The notes beneath the pieces are model-generated. The model had not been told where the DNA came from. It saw only the letters and a list, made by a program, of their open reading frames with translations, and made no database searches. From an uncultured Mycoplasma sp. (GTDB lineage: Bacteria; Bacillota_I; Bacilli_A; Mycoplasmatales; Metamycoplasmataceae): a stretch of DNA of 16,896 bases. The stretch spans positions 1-16,896 of the forward strand of contig CASFBV010000043.1 in NCBI GenBank assembly GCA_949293065.1, given 5' to 3'. Below, piece after piece: positions 1 to 9,559 of the stretch (positions within the stretch are counted from its first letter, which is position 1; the number at the start of each line of letters is the position of its first letter). Position numbers and translations under genes: made by a program.

Positions 1-1449
1 CCATTTAGTATTTCTTCCGATTTTATTAAAAATCTATTCAAGGTTCAAAATCAAAATGAATATGATCAAACATCTAACTTTATTGCAATAAGTCAATTAT
101 CTAAATTCAAGGGTGCAAATTGTGTAAGTACATCTACAGATGAAAATGATTCAAATGTAGTTCAAAATAATAAAGATAATTTGCTGTTGAAAACATTCAA
201 TTCAGATGCGAAGGATGATTTAGCCACATCTAAGATTGCTGAAATTTCTTCAATGCTAGCAGCTTCTGATTCAAGTTCTTCATCGACACAGTCAGATGAT
301 AGTAGTTCATCTTCATCTTCTATTAATATGCTAACACTCTCAGCATTAACTTCATCTTTAACTGGTGCAACAAGTTTAGATTCAACAGAATTATTTTCAA
401 TAAATACAACTAATCCATTTGATATTTTTATGAAAATTATTTTTGCACTAGGCAAAGCAGGAGATCAAAACAATACAATTGATTTATCAGTAGCACCAGC
501 TTATGTTCAACAAAATTGAAACACATTAGAATATGGAAGTTTAGAAGCATCATCAAATTTAAAACAATTGGCTGTATTTTTAACTCAATACATTGATTCT
601 TCAACTTATGAGTTTATTGGAACTCAAAACGCTTCGTATTATGATAATCAACTTACTACATATGCAGATAAATTAGGTGATGATGATTTTACATTGTTGG
701 GGTTAATAATGAATTCAATTTTAATTGGTGATTTTAGTCAAATTAAGCAAGACTATACAAATAATCAAATATCAGCAAACCAAATTGGATTTTGAACTTT
801 ATATCAATTGTCAGCACCAGATGCATCTAATGATAATATTGGAACATATTTATATGTAAGTCCATCAGAAGTTAAAGTATTTTCAAAAAACTTTAATGTA
901 GCAACATTAGAAGATTTTAGAAAATATGCTTTAAATGATTTGAATTTAACAGCAAATAATTCTTCATCAGATTCACCTACTTTAATTTATGATGTTTCAA
1001 GCATTTTTTCAAAATTAGATAATGATAATTTAATAATTTTAAATTTATTAAGTGACCCAAATAATGTTGATGCCTTTAAAAATGCAATTCAAAAATATAA
1101 AGACGAAGAGCCTGCTATTGAGGAAACAACAGATCAAATTTATAATGATTTTTATAATACAGTTAAATTAGAGTTTACAAGTTCTGTTGTTTCAGGATAT
1201 TCAGATTATTTAACTGATGTATCTTCATCATTAACAACTTTAATTGACCAAAAAAGAGTGTATGATTTTGCAACATTTGAAAATAGTAATGGAGAAGATA
1301 TTGTTGTATTTCAAACACAAACATTATATGGATCTAATTCAATTGCACAAGGAAAAGATGTAATAGATGAATTATTTATGAATGCATTGCAAAAATTATT
1401 AACACCAAAAAGTTTAGCAACTTCAAAACAAAAAGGAGGTAATAAATAA
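1..1449 (+). CDS. Large Ser-rich surface/membrane protein, P80-like (HinT-interacting complex), 5' end outside window
   Basis: The frame is open from base 1 to TAA at 1447-1449 when TGA is read as Trp (TGA at 517 and 793), giving 482 visible residues; the start lies upstream. A Ser/Asp-rich low-complexity tract sits at roughly residues 88-110 (bases 262-330). The rest is Asn/Asp/Ser-rich, as in mollicute surface proteins, with no membrane segment in the visible part. Its last codons contain the ribosome binding site of the next gene, and its stop overlaps that gene's ATG (TAATG), so the two are translationally coupled. In Mycoplasma hominis, two membrane proteins, P80 and the lipoprotein P60, are encoded with HinT and bind it; the order here (large protein, lipoprotein, HIT protein) fits, so I infer a P80-like protein. 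That identity rests on context, not on motifs. Other mollicute surface protein families remain possible. Confidence 0.85.
1432..1440 (+). promoter_or_regulatory. Near-perfect Shine-Dalgarno for the P60-like lipoprotein gene
   Basis: AAAGGAGGT matches the anti-Shine-Dalgarno end of 16S rRNA over its whole length and lies 8 bases before the ATG at 1449. It sits inside the last codons of the upstream gene (Lys-Gly-Gly). It is far stronger than the sites before most other genes here (for example frr and cdsA), suggesting high translation of the lipoprotein. It also fixes the start at 1449. Confidence 0.85.
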
Positions 1450-3410
1450 TGAAATTAAAAAAATTATTAATTCCTACAATAGTAGCATCTTCTTTATTTG
1501 TTGTTCCATTTGCGGTGACATCATGTTCAAAAAGTTTGCCTACTGGGGAAATTAATAGAGAACAGCAAGCAGAATTACTTTCTTCTGATCCAGCAAAGAT
1601 AGCTTTATTAGATAATTGAATTACAACAACATTTACATCTTTATATGTTTCAAATGTTAAATCAGATGCTACAACAGAAGAACAAGAGCAAATTGGAAAT
1701 ACAATTCAATATTATTTAAATTATTTAAATTGACCAACTACATCATCAGGTTCATTAGATGATTATCCTAATAGTCCTGTGGTTGATTTTGCCCCAACAT
1801 CTTTATTCTCTCAAATAGATGAATCAAATTTTGAAAATCTTGTTCAAAATGCTTATAAATTCTATATTTCATATATGTCAATAGTTTCACAATCTTCATC
1901 AGATTCAAGCTCAGATTCATCATCAACTACATCACCAGAAACATATTTCTTTGTTAAAGTAAATGAATGAAAAAAAGATAAATATAAAACAATTGTAAAA
2001 GTAACAGATGCTTCTGGACAAATTTTAAATATTAGTAATTTTAATCCTTCTTGAAATTACACAGGATGTGATTCAACAGGCAAAATCATTGAAAATGATT
2101 ACAAAATTTTAATGTCTACAAGAGGAACATTGGTTTATCAAAATGTTATGAAAATGCTTCTTGCAAATATGTACTTTTTACATTCAACAGAGCAACAAAT
2201 TAAAAATGGAACAAATTATAATAAGATGACTAAAAATCCTTCGAGTGTAAATTATATTAACACAACAGCATATGTTGGAGAAAACAATGATTTTAGTACT
2301 TTCTTATTAAAAAAATATATGGTTGAAAATACTCCGCAATTTACTTGATCATATTCAAGTGATGATTATACATATGAAACAATGAATTCAGGTATTGTTT
2401 CAACAATGAAACAATTTAATAATATCAAAACAACCAAGGAGACAACTTTATCAGACGAAATTTGTCCAAACTCAAATGAAAACGATCAAAACTCATTAAC
2501 AAGTTTACAAGCATTTTCTTCTTTAACTATTAACCCTTCTGATGAGGATTTAAAAGGAGATTTATCAATTAGTATTGATGATATTAAATCTTATGGATCA
2601 CCAAAAATAGGTTTATTAGATTCAAGCTCAAACATTTTATATAACTTTACAGAATTAGATGCAATTAAAAGAGCATTAGAACACAATCAATCTTCAAAAG
2701 ATTTAATGTTGCCAAGTATTAATATTAAAAAATCTTCAATATCAAAAAGCTCACATTCAATAACAATGGACGATATTGAAGTTTTATGAAATGGATCACA
2801 ATCTTCATCTGAAGATACAGCAACAGGATTATTTGAATTCATATCAGGAGCTATATCTCAAAAATTAACCATTAATTCTATTTCTTATCAACCATCACAA
2901 GACAATGATAAACAAATAAAAATAGCATTTACATATTCATTTACTTTAGATGGACAAGAATATTCATTTGATTCAAGCATCGAAATTATAAATTGAGGAA
3001 GTGATGAAACAGCTGAAACAAATCCATTAAAAACTTCATATGTGTTTAGTGGAGATCCAAATAATGTGGGGATCAAAATTTTTGATGGCTCAAACCCAAC
3101 AGGAATTACATATTATTTAAGAGTGCTTCCTTTATTTAAAAAAGAAAATCAAAAATATATCAATAAAAATTGATATATGAGTGGTAAATTTACATTAGAG
3201 GGGACTCCATGAGAAACAGAGAAGGAACAAACTAAATTAGTTTATTTCTTCATTCTAAATGATTCGAATTTATATTCAAAAATCCAAGATTTCTATTTAT
3301 TTAATAATTTTAATGTTAAAGGAAGTGCAACAGAAATTACACAATTAATTTCAAGTTTAGGATTAACTAAAAAAACAGATGCTGATAGAAGAGCACAAGG
3401 GATTATTTAA
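1449..3410 (+). CDS. Surface lipoprotein, P60-like (HinT-interacting complex)
   Basis: 653 residues with TGA as Trp. The N-terminus has a Lys-rich start (MKLKK), a hydrophobic stretch at residues 6-23 and a lipobox ending in V-T-S-C with Cys26, so it should be exported, lipidated by Lgt (encoded in this window) and anchored outside the membrane. A Ser/Asp/Thr-rich tract lies at about residues 148-165. The remainder is Ser/Asn/Asp/Lys-rich with no domain I recognise. The start is set by the strong ribosome binding site at 1432-1440. It overlaps the upstream gene by one base, and the HIT gene starts two bases after its stop. Placement directly before a HIT gene matches P60 of the M. hominis P60/P80/HinT complex; this is inference from context. 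A mollicute paralogous lipoprotein family (such as those annotated MOLPALP) is an alternative. Confidence 0.9.
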
Positions 3411-3411
3411 T

Positions 3412-3735
3412 ATGGAAACAATTTTTCAAAAAATTATAAATAAAGAAGCGCCAGCAAAGATTCTTTTTGAAAACAAAAGAGTGATTGCTTTTTATGATAT
3501 TAACCCGAAAACAGAAGGACATTTTTTAGTTATTCCTAAAATTTATTCAAGAAATTTAAAAACAATTAAAGAAAAAGATATGAATTATCTTTTTAGAATT
3601 GCAAGAAAATTAGCTCTTAAAGAAATTAAAAGATTAGGTGTTGATGGTTTTAGATTAATTGTAAATAATGAAGAATCTTCTAAACAAGTTGTGTTCCACA
3701 CACATGTTCATATAATTCCGAGTGAGAAAAAATAG
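3412..3735 (+). CDS. hinT: HIT-family nucleotide-binding protein (HinT-like)
   Basis: 107 residues, the usual length for a Hint-branch HIT protein. The active-site triad HTHVHIIP is at residues 96-103; by family knowledge the middle His (H98) is the nucleophile that takes the nucleotidyl group from phosphoramidate substrates such as AMP-lysine. Other family features visible are the N-terminal IFQKIINKEAPA and the DINPKTEGHFLVIPK segment. The start at 3412 (METIFQ) is chosen over upstream in-frame codons because those overlap the lipoprotein gene and METIFQ matches family starts; AAGGG at 3397-3401 serves as ribosome binding site. The protein is cytosolic. In M. hominis HinT binds the P60 and P80 membrane proteins encoded next to it, and the same neighbours appear here. 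Confidence 0.93.
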   Translation: METIFQKIINKEAPAKILFENKRVIAFYDINPKTEGHFLVIPKIYSRNLKTIKEKDMNYLFRIARKLALKEIKRLGVDGFRLIVNNEESSKQVVFHTHVHIIPSEKK

Positions 3736-3744
3736 GTTGAAAAT

Positions 3745-5580
3745 ATGAAACAATATAAAAAATATTCAGATGTTCCTAAAAAATATAAGTTTGATCTCGA
3801 ATCACTTTTAGATGGTAAAACAATAGATGATTTATTAGAACAATTATTTAAGTATCTAAAAGAAGAAATTAAAATTAAAGATTCAAAATATGATAATAGT
3901 AAAACATATTTAAAATATTTGAAAGATCAAGAAAAAGTAACTATTTTATTTAATAAAATTTCAAATTACATTTCTAACCATTTAGCTGTTAATGTTGTTG
4001 ACGATAAATTTAATAAATTATCAGAAGAATTAAATTTTAAACTTTTTAATTATCAAAAAGAATTAGGTTCAGAAACAAATAGAATTTTTAAAAATGAGAA
4101 AAAATTAAGAGAATGAATGAACTTAAAAGAATTTGCTAATTTTAAGAAGGATATTGAATTTACATTAGAACAAAAAAAACATAAATTTGATGACAAAATA
4201 GAAGAATTTATTAAAAGAGTTTCAAGAGCAGATGTGGATGCTCATGAAATTTTTTCAATTATTACAAATAGTGAAATGGATTATGGATTTGCTATAGATT
4301 CTAAGAATAAAAAAACAAAAATAACTCCAGCAAATCGTTCTCAATTAATGTTAAATAAAGATGAAAAAGTAAGAAAAACAACACAAGAAAATTGAATTAA
4401 AGCATATTTAAATCATAAAAATTCTTTGGCTTCTCTTTTGTATCAACACATTAAAAACATTTCAACTTGATCATTAGAAAGAAAATATAATTCTTCAATT
4501 GAATCCTTAATTGATTCAGATAAAGTTGATACTAAATTATTAAAGCTTCTTTATGAGCAAGTCAAATCACACACAAATATTTTTACTAAATATAAACAAT
4601 TTCATAAAAAATTTTTTGAAATCAAATTTAATAAAAAATATAAACCTTGGGATTCATTTTTACCTCTGGTAAAAATTAAAGAAAATTACACAATCGAGGA
4701 AACACAAGATATTGTTCTAAAAGCAATGAAACCTATGGGAAAAGAATATGAAAATATTTTAAAACAAATGTTTAGTCAAAATTGAGTTGATTATTGTATT
4801 GTTGATAATAAAAGATCCGGCGCTTATTCAATAGGCGGAACTTATGGAATTGATAAAAAATTTATTTTAATGAACCATGATGGCAAATTAGAATCTGTTT
4901 CTACATTAGCTCATGAAGCAGGGCATTCATTACATTCATATTTTTCAGACAATAATCAACCTTATAATTTATCTCAGTATCCAATATTTTTAGCAGAAAT
5001 AGCATCCATTTTTAATGAGTTAATGTTAAATGATTATTTAATGAAAAACACAAAAGATAAAAAATTACAATTTTATTTATTATCTGAATCAATTAATGAT
5101 TTCGATGCAACTGTAAGAAGACAAACAATGTGATCTGAATATGAATTTGAACTTTATAATAGAATTGATAAAGGAGAACCATTATCAACTTTTGATGCAT
5201 TGAAAACAATTTATAAAAATGTTGTAAAACAATATTATTCTTCAAAAACTAAATTTAGTAAAGATCAAGATTTATATGCCTCAATAATGGTTCCTCATTT
5301 TTACTATGATTTTTATGTTTATAAATATGCAATAGGTTATTTAGTTGCTAATTATTTTTTCCAACAATATAAGCAAAATGGAACTAAGGCATTAGAAAAT
5401 TATATTAATAATTTTTTAAAGCAAGGTGGAAGCAAATGGCCTATTGAATTATTAAAAGATGCAGGAGTTAATTTATATGATCCAAAATTCTATGAAGATG
5501 CATTTAAAATATTAGAAGATAAAATAAATAAATACATTAAATTAGGTAAACAAATTTTTAAAAGAACCAAAAACATCTAA
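3745..5580 (+). CDS. pepF: Oligoendopeptidase F (M3B zinc metallopeptidase)
   Basis: 611 residues, typical for PepF (about 600), read through four in-frame TGA Trp clusters. The zinc-binding HEAGH motif is at residues 390-394 (two His ligands and catalytic Glu391), and the third ligand is Glu418 in AEIAS about 24 residues later, as in the M3 family. The N-terminal 200 residues are Lys/Glu-rich and helical, consistent with the M3 lid. It cleaves short peptides in the cytosol and probably helps recycle amino acids taken up as peptides, important in an organism with little amino acid synthesis. The ATG at 3745 follows the HIT stop by 9 bases, so it may be read from the same transcript. Its stop codon directly abuts the stop of the opposite-strand methyltransferase gene. 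Confidence 0.95.
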
Positions 5581-6351
5581 TTATTTAACTTTTTTGGGTT
5601 GATATAATTTGATAATTTCGTCTAAATATTCATGTTTAGATTTGTTCTCTGGATGCAAATATAAATTTTTTTCAAAATGAGTTCCTCATCCTGTTTGAAA
5701 TCTTGCTTCAACAAAGGAAAGAATTGCTTTTTGATTAATTCTAGGATGAATCATAATTACTCTTTTTGGTTCGAAGTTATATTTTCTCATTAACACAAAA
5801 CAATCAACTAATCTTTCTGGTGGAATTATCATTGATAAATAACCTTTTTGATTAATTATTTTTGAAGAACCTTCAATAATTTGTTCTAATGTTAAAGTCA
5901 CTTCATGAGTAGCTTTTAACATAAATTCATTAATTTCTTTTTTTGGTTTTGTATCTTTGCGATAAAAAGGAGGATTACAAATAATAACATCGTATTTTTT
6001 ACCTTGGTTTTTTATGTGATTTTTTCATCAGATATTAAAATCTTCATTTATTAAACTGATTCTTTTTTCTAAATTATTCATTTCTATGTTATATTTTGCT
6101 AGTTTGATGGCTTCCTTTTGAAGCTCTAGTGCATCAATCTTGATATTTTCATCTCTTTGAGATAAAAATATGCTCAAAGCACAGTTATTAGTTCCAATTT
6201 CTAATATTTCTTTCGTTTTTCGATTTAATGTAGTCAAATTAGCCAATAATATTGTATCTACTGAATAATTAAACATTTCTTTATCTTGATAAATAAAGAG
6301 ATTATTGCCATATCCTAATGAATTTTTGACTCACGTTTTTTTAATTTTCAT
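5581..6351 (-). CDS. trmN6: tRNA1(Val) (adenine(37)-N6)-methyltransferase-like protein (TrmN6/YfiC/YabB family)
   Basis: 256 residues with TGA as Trp. It is a Rossmann-fold SAM methyltransferase: motif I-like EILEIGTNN at residues 48-56 binds SAM, and NPPF at 126-129 is the catalytic motif of N6-adenine methyltransferases, followed by YRKDTKPK. The N-terminal segment (about residues 20-35, with GYGN, YQDKEMF and YSVDTILLA) matches the start of the TrmN6/YabB group. In E. coli this family methylates A37 of tRNA-Val; the target here is inferred from family only. The start at 6351 is the first ATG after the divergent intergenic region; a start at 6276 would cut off conserved sequence. It is transcribed away from hprK and converges with pepF at zero spacing. 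Confidence 0.88.
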
Positions 6352-6367
6352 ATTTCTAAATTCTAAA

Positions 6368-6390
6368 TTTATAAATAAATTATTTATAAT
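6368..6390. promoter_or_regulatory. Divergent promoter region trmN6/hprK with perfect inverted repeat
   Basis: TTATAAATAA (6369-6378), one base, then TTATTTATAA (6380-6389) form a perfect 10-base-arm palindrome. A plus-strand -10 box TATAAT sits at 6385-6390, 16 bases before the hprK ATG, and a minus-strand TATAAA at 6373-6368 lies 16 bases before the methyltransferase ATG. The 5' leaders would therefore be very short, and no clear -35 is seen. All-AT palindromes arise easily in such DNA, so an operator role is only a possibility. Confidence 0.5.
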
Positions 6391-6406
6391 ATTTTAGAAC
6401 ATAATT

Positions 6407-7357
6407 ATGAAAAAAACAATCACAATTAATACAAATAAAACAATTGATGTTTTGGACTTATGTGAAAAAAATCAATTGGAAATTGCTAATAAAGAGAATA
6501 TAAAAAATTGAAGACAAATTAAAAGACCTTCAATTGATAGAATTGGACTAGAAATTGTGGGTTATTTTGAAAATACAAGTTTGGATAAAAATATTATTGG
6601 TCTTGGGACAAAAGAATCAAATTTAATGGATTCTATTTCACAAGAAGATTTAATGAACAATCTTCAAAAAGTTTTTGATCAAAAACCTCCACTTGTTATC
6701 TGTTCTTCTGGTGTAAATGATAAAAATAAGAAGATTTTATTAGAATTTTGCAATAAAACAGACACCCCTATTGTTTTTTCTGATACAAAACTTTCATTTA
6801 TTATTACAACTGTGGGTGTTTATATTGCTGAAAATTTTGCTCCTGAAGATTTTGTTCATGGATCATTAGTAATTATAGATGGAGTTGGAGTTTTAATTAT
6901 TGGTGCTAGTGGAGTCGGAAAATCTGAAGCAGTTATTGAATTGATTCAAAAAGGACATAGTTTTGTGTCTGATGATTCTGTTATTATCAAAAGAATTGGA
7001 AATCATTTTGTTGGTTTTTCACCAGAAATAACTAAAAATATTTTAGAAGCAAGGGGCTTGGGTTTAATTGATATTAAATCTGTTTATGGGGAAAAAACAG
7101 TTAAGGGTAGAACATCAATTGATTTAGTAATTGAATTAGTAAAAGATGAAGAGAAACATTTTGATCGTTTAGGCAATGAAAATCATTTCTATAACATATT
7201 AGGTGGTAAAATTAAAAAGGTTTTAATTCCAGTTAGATTAGGAAGAAATACCGCATCTTTAATTGAAGTTGCAATATCTTTATTTATTTCAAAGCAAGAT
7301 GGTGGAACAGATGCTTATGTTCAAATTCAAGAAAGGATAAAAAATGGGAACAAATAA
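6407..7357 (+). CDS. hprK: HPr kinase/phosphorylase
   Basis: 316 residues, the standard HprK length. The N-terminal domain (to about residue 130) is the variable substrate-sensing part. The P-loop GASGVGKS is at residues 166-173, followed by EAVIELI and GHSFVSDDSVII, the usual HprK order, and the family signature region reads EARGLGLIDI. The C-terminus (KVLIPVRLGRNTASLIEVA) also matches. It phosphorylates HPr on Ser46 and removes that phosphate, linking sugar uptake through the PTS to metabolic state; in mollicutes without classical catabolite repression it probably tunes PTS flux. ATG 6407 is the first start after the divergent promoter; the leader is about 10 bases with little Shine-Dalgarno sequence. 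The downstream lgt starts inside its last codons (14-base overlap). Confidence 0.95.
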
Positions 7358-8240
7358 TGATTTTATAACTCTTCATTCTTGAAATCCTGGTGAACCTATT
7401 TATTTAGTAGGCACTTTTAGAATTTATCCTTTTACAATGTTAATTGGAATTATAGCCGCGGTATTATCTGTAATGTACTTTTGAAGAAAAAATAAATTTC
7501 CTATTGATACATTACTTGTAATTATTATTATTACAATCCCCTCTGCTATTGTTGGAGCAAGATTATTTTGAATTATTGAAACAGCAATAAATGGAGAAGA
7601 TTTAAGTAGGTGGTATGCAATTTGAGATGGAGGTCTTTCAATTCAAGGTGGTGTAATTGTACCTGCAATTTTTGATCTACTTTATTTATGAAAAAAAAGA
7701 AATGTTGTTGATATTAGGAAAGCGGTTGGGATAATTCTTCCAAACATTTTATTAGGTCAAGCAATAGGTAGATGAGGAAATTTTGCTAACCACGAATTGT
7801 ATGGAGCAGCATGTTCATATGAATCAATTAGTTGATTAGGCCCAGGAATTGCTTGAAACATGTATATTGATGGCGAATTCAGAATTCCATTATTTTTAAT
7901 AGAATCTGTAACTTCATTACTAGGATATTTCTTAATTGTTTGAGTTTTCTTACAATTAAGTTTATTCCAACCAGGAACAACAGGTGGTATCTATTTAGCT
8001 TGATATGGATTAGTTAGAACAATTATGGAACCTATGAGAGATCCTGCTGATTTTGAATATTGATATTTAGTTCTTGCAATTATTTTCTTAGTTGTTGGAT
8101 TGTTGTTAATTGTATTTTTTGAAATTACTGGAAGAAAAATTTATAAAAAAATGAAAGTCACAAAACATTCATATTTTTATGCAAATACAAAAATGCAAAT
8201 TGTTCCTGCAAATGTTTATTCAAAATGAATTAATGAATAA
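7344..8240 (+). CDS. lgt: Prolipoprotein diacylglyceryl transferase
   Basis: 298 residues with many hydrophobic segments (about seven membrane spans). The family signature is seen as GRWGNFANHELYG at residues 142-154; by family knowledge its Arg and Asn belong to the phosphatidylglycerol-handling active site. Other matches are WDGGLSIQGG before it and TTGGIYLAWYGLVRTIMEPMR after it. It transfers diacylglycerol from phosphatidylglycerol to the lipobox Cys of prolipoproteins, such as the P60-like protein at 1449-3410. Trp codons are mostly TGA. The ATG at 7344 lies within the end of hprK with GAAAGGA just upstream, so the genes are co-translated; the hprK-lgt pair is common in Firmicutes and mollicutes. 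The C-terminal tail after about residue 265 is basic and cytosolic. Confidence 0.96.
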
Positions 8241-8247
8241 TAATTTT

Positions 8248-8278
8248 TGTATATAATTTTTAATAATTATTAAAGAGG
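8248..8278 (+). promoter_or_regulatory. Promoter and ribosome binding site of pyrH-frr-cdsA, with 16-bp palindrome
   Basis: TGTATATAAT at 8248-8257 is a good -10 box (TATAAT 8252-8257) with a TG two bases upstream. Transcription would start near 8264, inside a perfect palindrome TTTAATAATTATTAAA at 8259-8274. The ribosome binding site AAAGAGG at 8272-8278 overlaps the palindrome's right end and lies 10 bases before the ATG at 8289. No -35 is clear. A regulatory role for the palindrome is speculative in DNA this AT-rich. Confidence 0.6.
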
Positions 8279-8288
8279 ATTAAAAATT

Positions 8289-9004
8289 ATGGCATATAAA
8301 AGAGTATTGATTAAATTGTCAGGTGAATGACTTGCAAATCGTGAAAAAAATTGTCTATTGATTATGAATTAATTGAAAAATTAGCAAAACAATTAAAAAA
8401 ATTAATTGCCAAAAAAATTCAAATAGCAATTGTTGTTGGTGGAGGAAATCTTTGAAGAGGTGCTTCTGCTGAAAAAAATGGAATTCCTAGATCTAAAGCA
8501 GATTATATTGGAATGATGGCAACTATTATGAATGCTTTGGCTCTTCAATCAGTTTTTGAAGTTGTTGGGATTCAATCAAGAGTTCTTTCATCAGTTAATA
8601 TTGATCAAAAAATTGCAGAACCTTTTATTTTAGAAAAAGCTAATAAATATCTAAATAAAGGAAGAATTGTAATTATGGCAGCAGGAACTGGTAGACCCTA
8701 TTTTACAACAGACACAGCGGCAACTCTTTTATCTTCTGAAATTAAAGCAGATGTATTGCTCTTAGGAAAAAATGGAGTAAATGGAATTTATGATTCTGAT
8801 CCAAAAACAAATCCAAAGGCAAAACACTTTAAAGAAATTTCTTATGATGAAATTCTAAAAAGACAATTGAAGGTTATGGATTCAACAGCTGTAGCAATGG
8901 CAAGAGATAATGAAATTAAATTGTTAGTGTTTAATATAGGTGAGAAAGATTCAATTATTAAAGCAATAGAAGGAAAAGGAGAATTTACAATAGTAAAAAA
9001 ATAA
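8289..9004 (+). CDS. pyrH: UMP kinase, interrupted by a one-base frameshift in an A7 run
   Basis: UMP kinase makes UDP from UMP for pyrimidine nucleotides and is normally essential. The first frame reads MAYKRVLIKLSGEWLAN, the family N-terminus, then after about 19 codons runs into a stop at 8367. Adding one A to the A7 run at 8344-8350 gives REKKLSIDYELIEKLAKQ and stays open to TAA 9002-9004, for about 238 residues, the normal PyrH length. The second frame holds GGGNLWRG, IGMMATIMNALALQ, DTAATLLSSEI, LLLGKNGVNGIYDSDPK and MDSTAVAMARDN, all PyrH hallmarks. The cause is a homopolymer sequencing error, a true mutation or slippage at the A run; since every other position looks intact and frr and cdsA follow normally, error or slippage is more likely than decay. 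Confidence 0.88.
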
Positions 9005-9006
9005 TT

Positions 9007-9558
9007 ATGGAATTTAATGTTTATAAAGAAGAATTATTGTTAGATAGCGAAGAAGCTATTGAGTGATTAGAAAAATCCTTATCAAGAGTTAGTGTTGGTA
9101 CAGCAAACCCTCAAATGTTTTCTGTTTTAAAAGTTATGTATTATGATTCATTGACTCCAATAGGTGATTTGTGTTCAATTACTCATCCAGAAGCGCAACA
9201 ATTAATTATTAAACCTTTTGATAAAGAATTGGTAAAAGATATTTATATATTAATCATTAAACAAAATTATTCAGTAACTGTTCAAGATGAAGGAGATAAA
9301 TTAAGAATTATTTTTCCTCAATTAACAACAGATAAGAGAAAAGAGTCAATTAAACAACTTTCAACAATTAAAGAACAAGCAAAAATTAAAATTAGAAATG
9401 CAAGACAAGATGTGTTAAAGAAAATAAAAAATGACGAAGAACTAAGTGAAGATTTGCAAAAACATTATCAAAATGAAGTTCAAAAAATTGTTGATAATTA
9501 TTCAACTAAAATTGAAAATATTGTTAAACAAAAAGAAGAGCAATTAATGAAAATTTAA
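9007..9558 (+). CDS. frr: Ribosome recycling factor
   Basis: 183 residues, the standard length. Family features appear in order: RVSVGTANPQMF (residues 27-38), VMYYDSLTPIGDL, the TDKRKESIKQLSTIKEQAKIKIRNARQD core and a long C-terminal coiled coil ending in KEEQLMKI. With EF-G it splits the post-termination ribosome so it can be reused. The ATG at 9007 follows the pyrH stop after two bases without a nearby Shine-Dalgarno sequence, so translation probably depends on coupling to pyrH; this makes the pyrH frameshift relevant to frr expression too. One TGA Trp lies at residue 20. The first start in frame that keeps the N-terminal helix is 9007; a later start would remove conserved residues. Confidence 0.95.
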
Positions 9559-9559
9559 T

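Noticed and set aside
162..455. Minus-strand open frame of 97 codons opposite the Ser-rich tract
   Set aside because: It is the antisense shadow of serine-rich coding sequence; no ribosome binding site or promoter, and it overlaps a clearly coding frame.
8289..8367. Short separate gene formed by the first pyrH frame
   Set aside because: Its 26 codons encode the PyrH N-terminus (KLSGEW) and continue in the other frame after one added base; it is part of pyrH.
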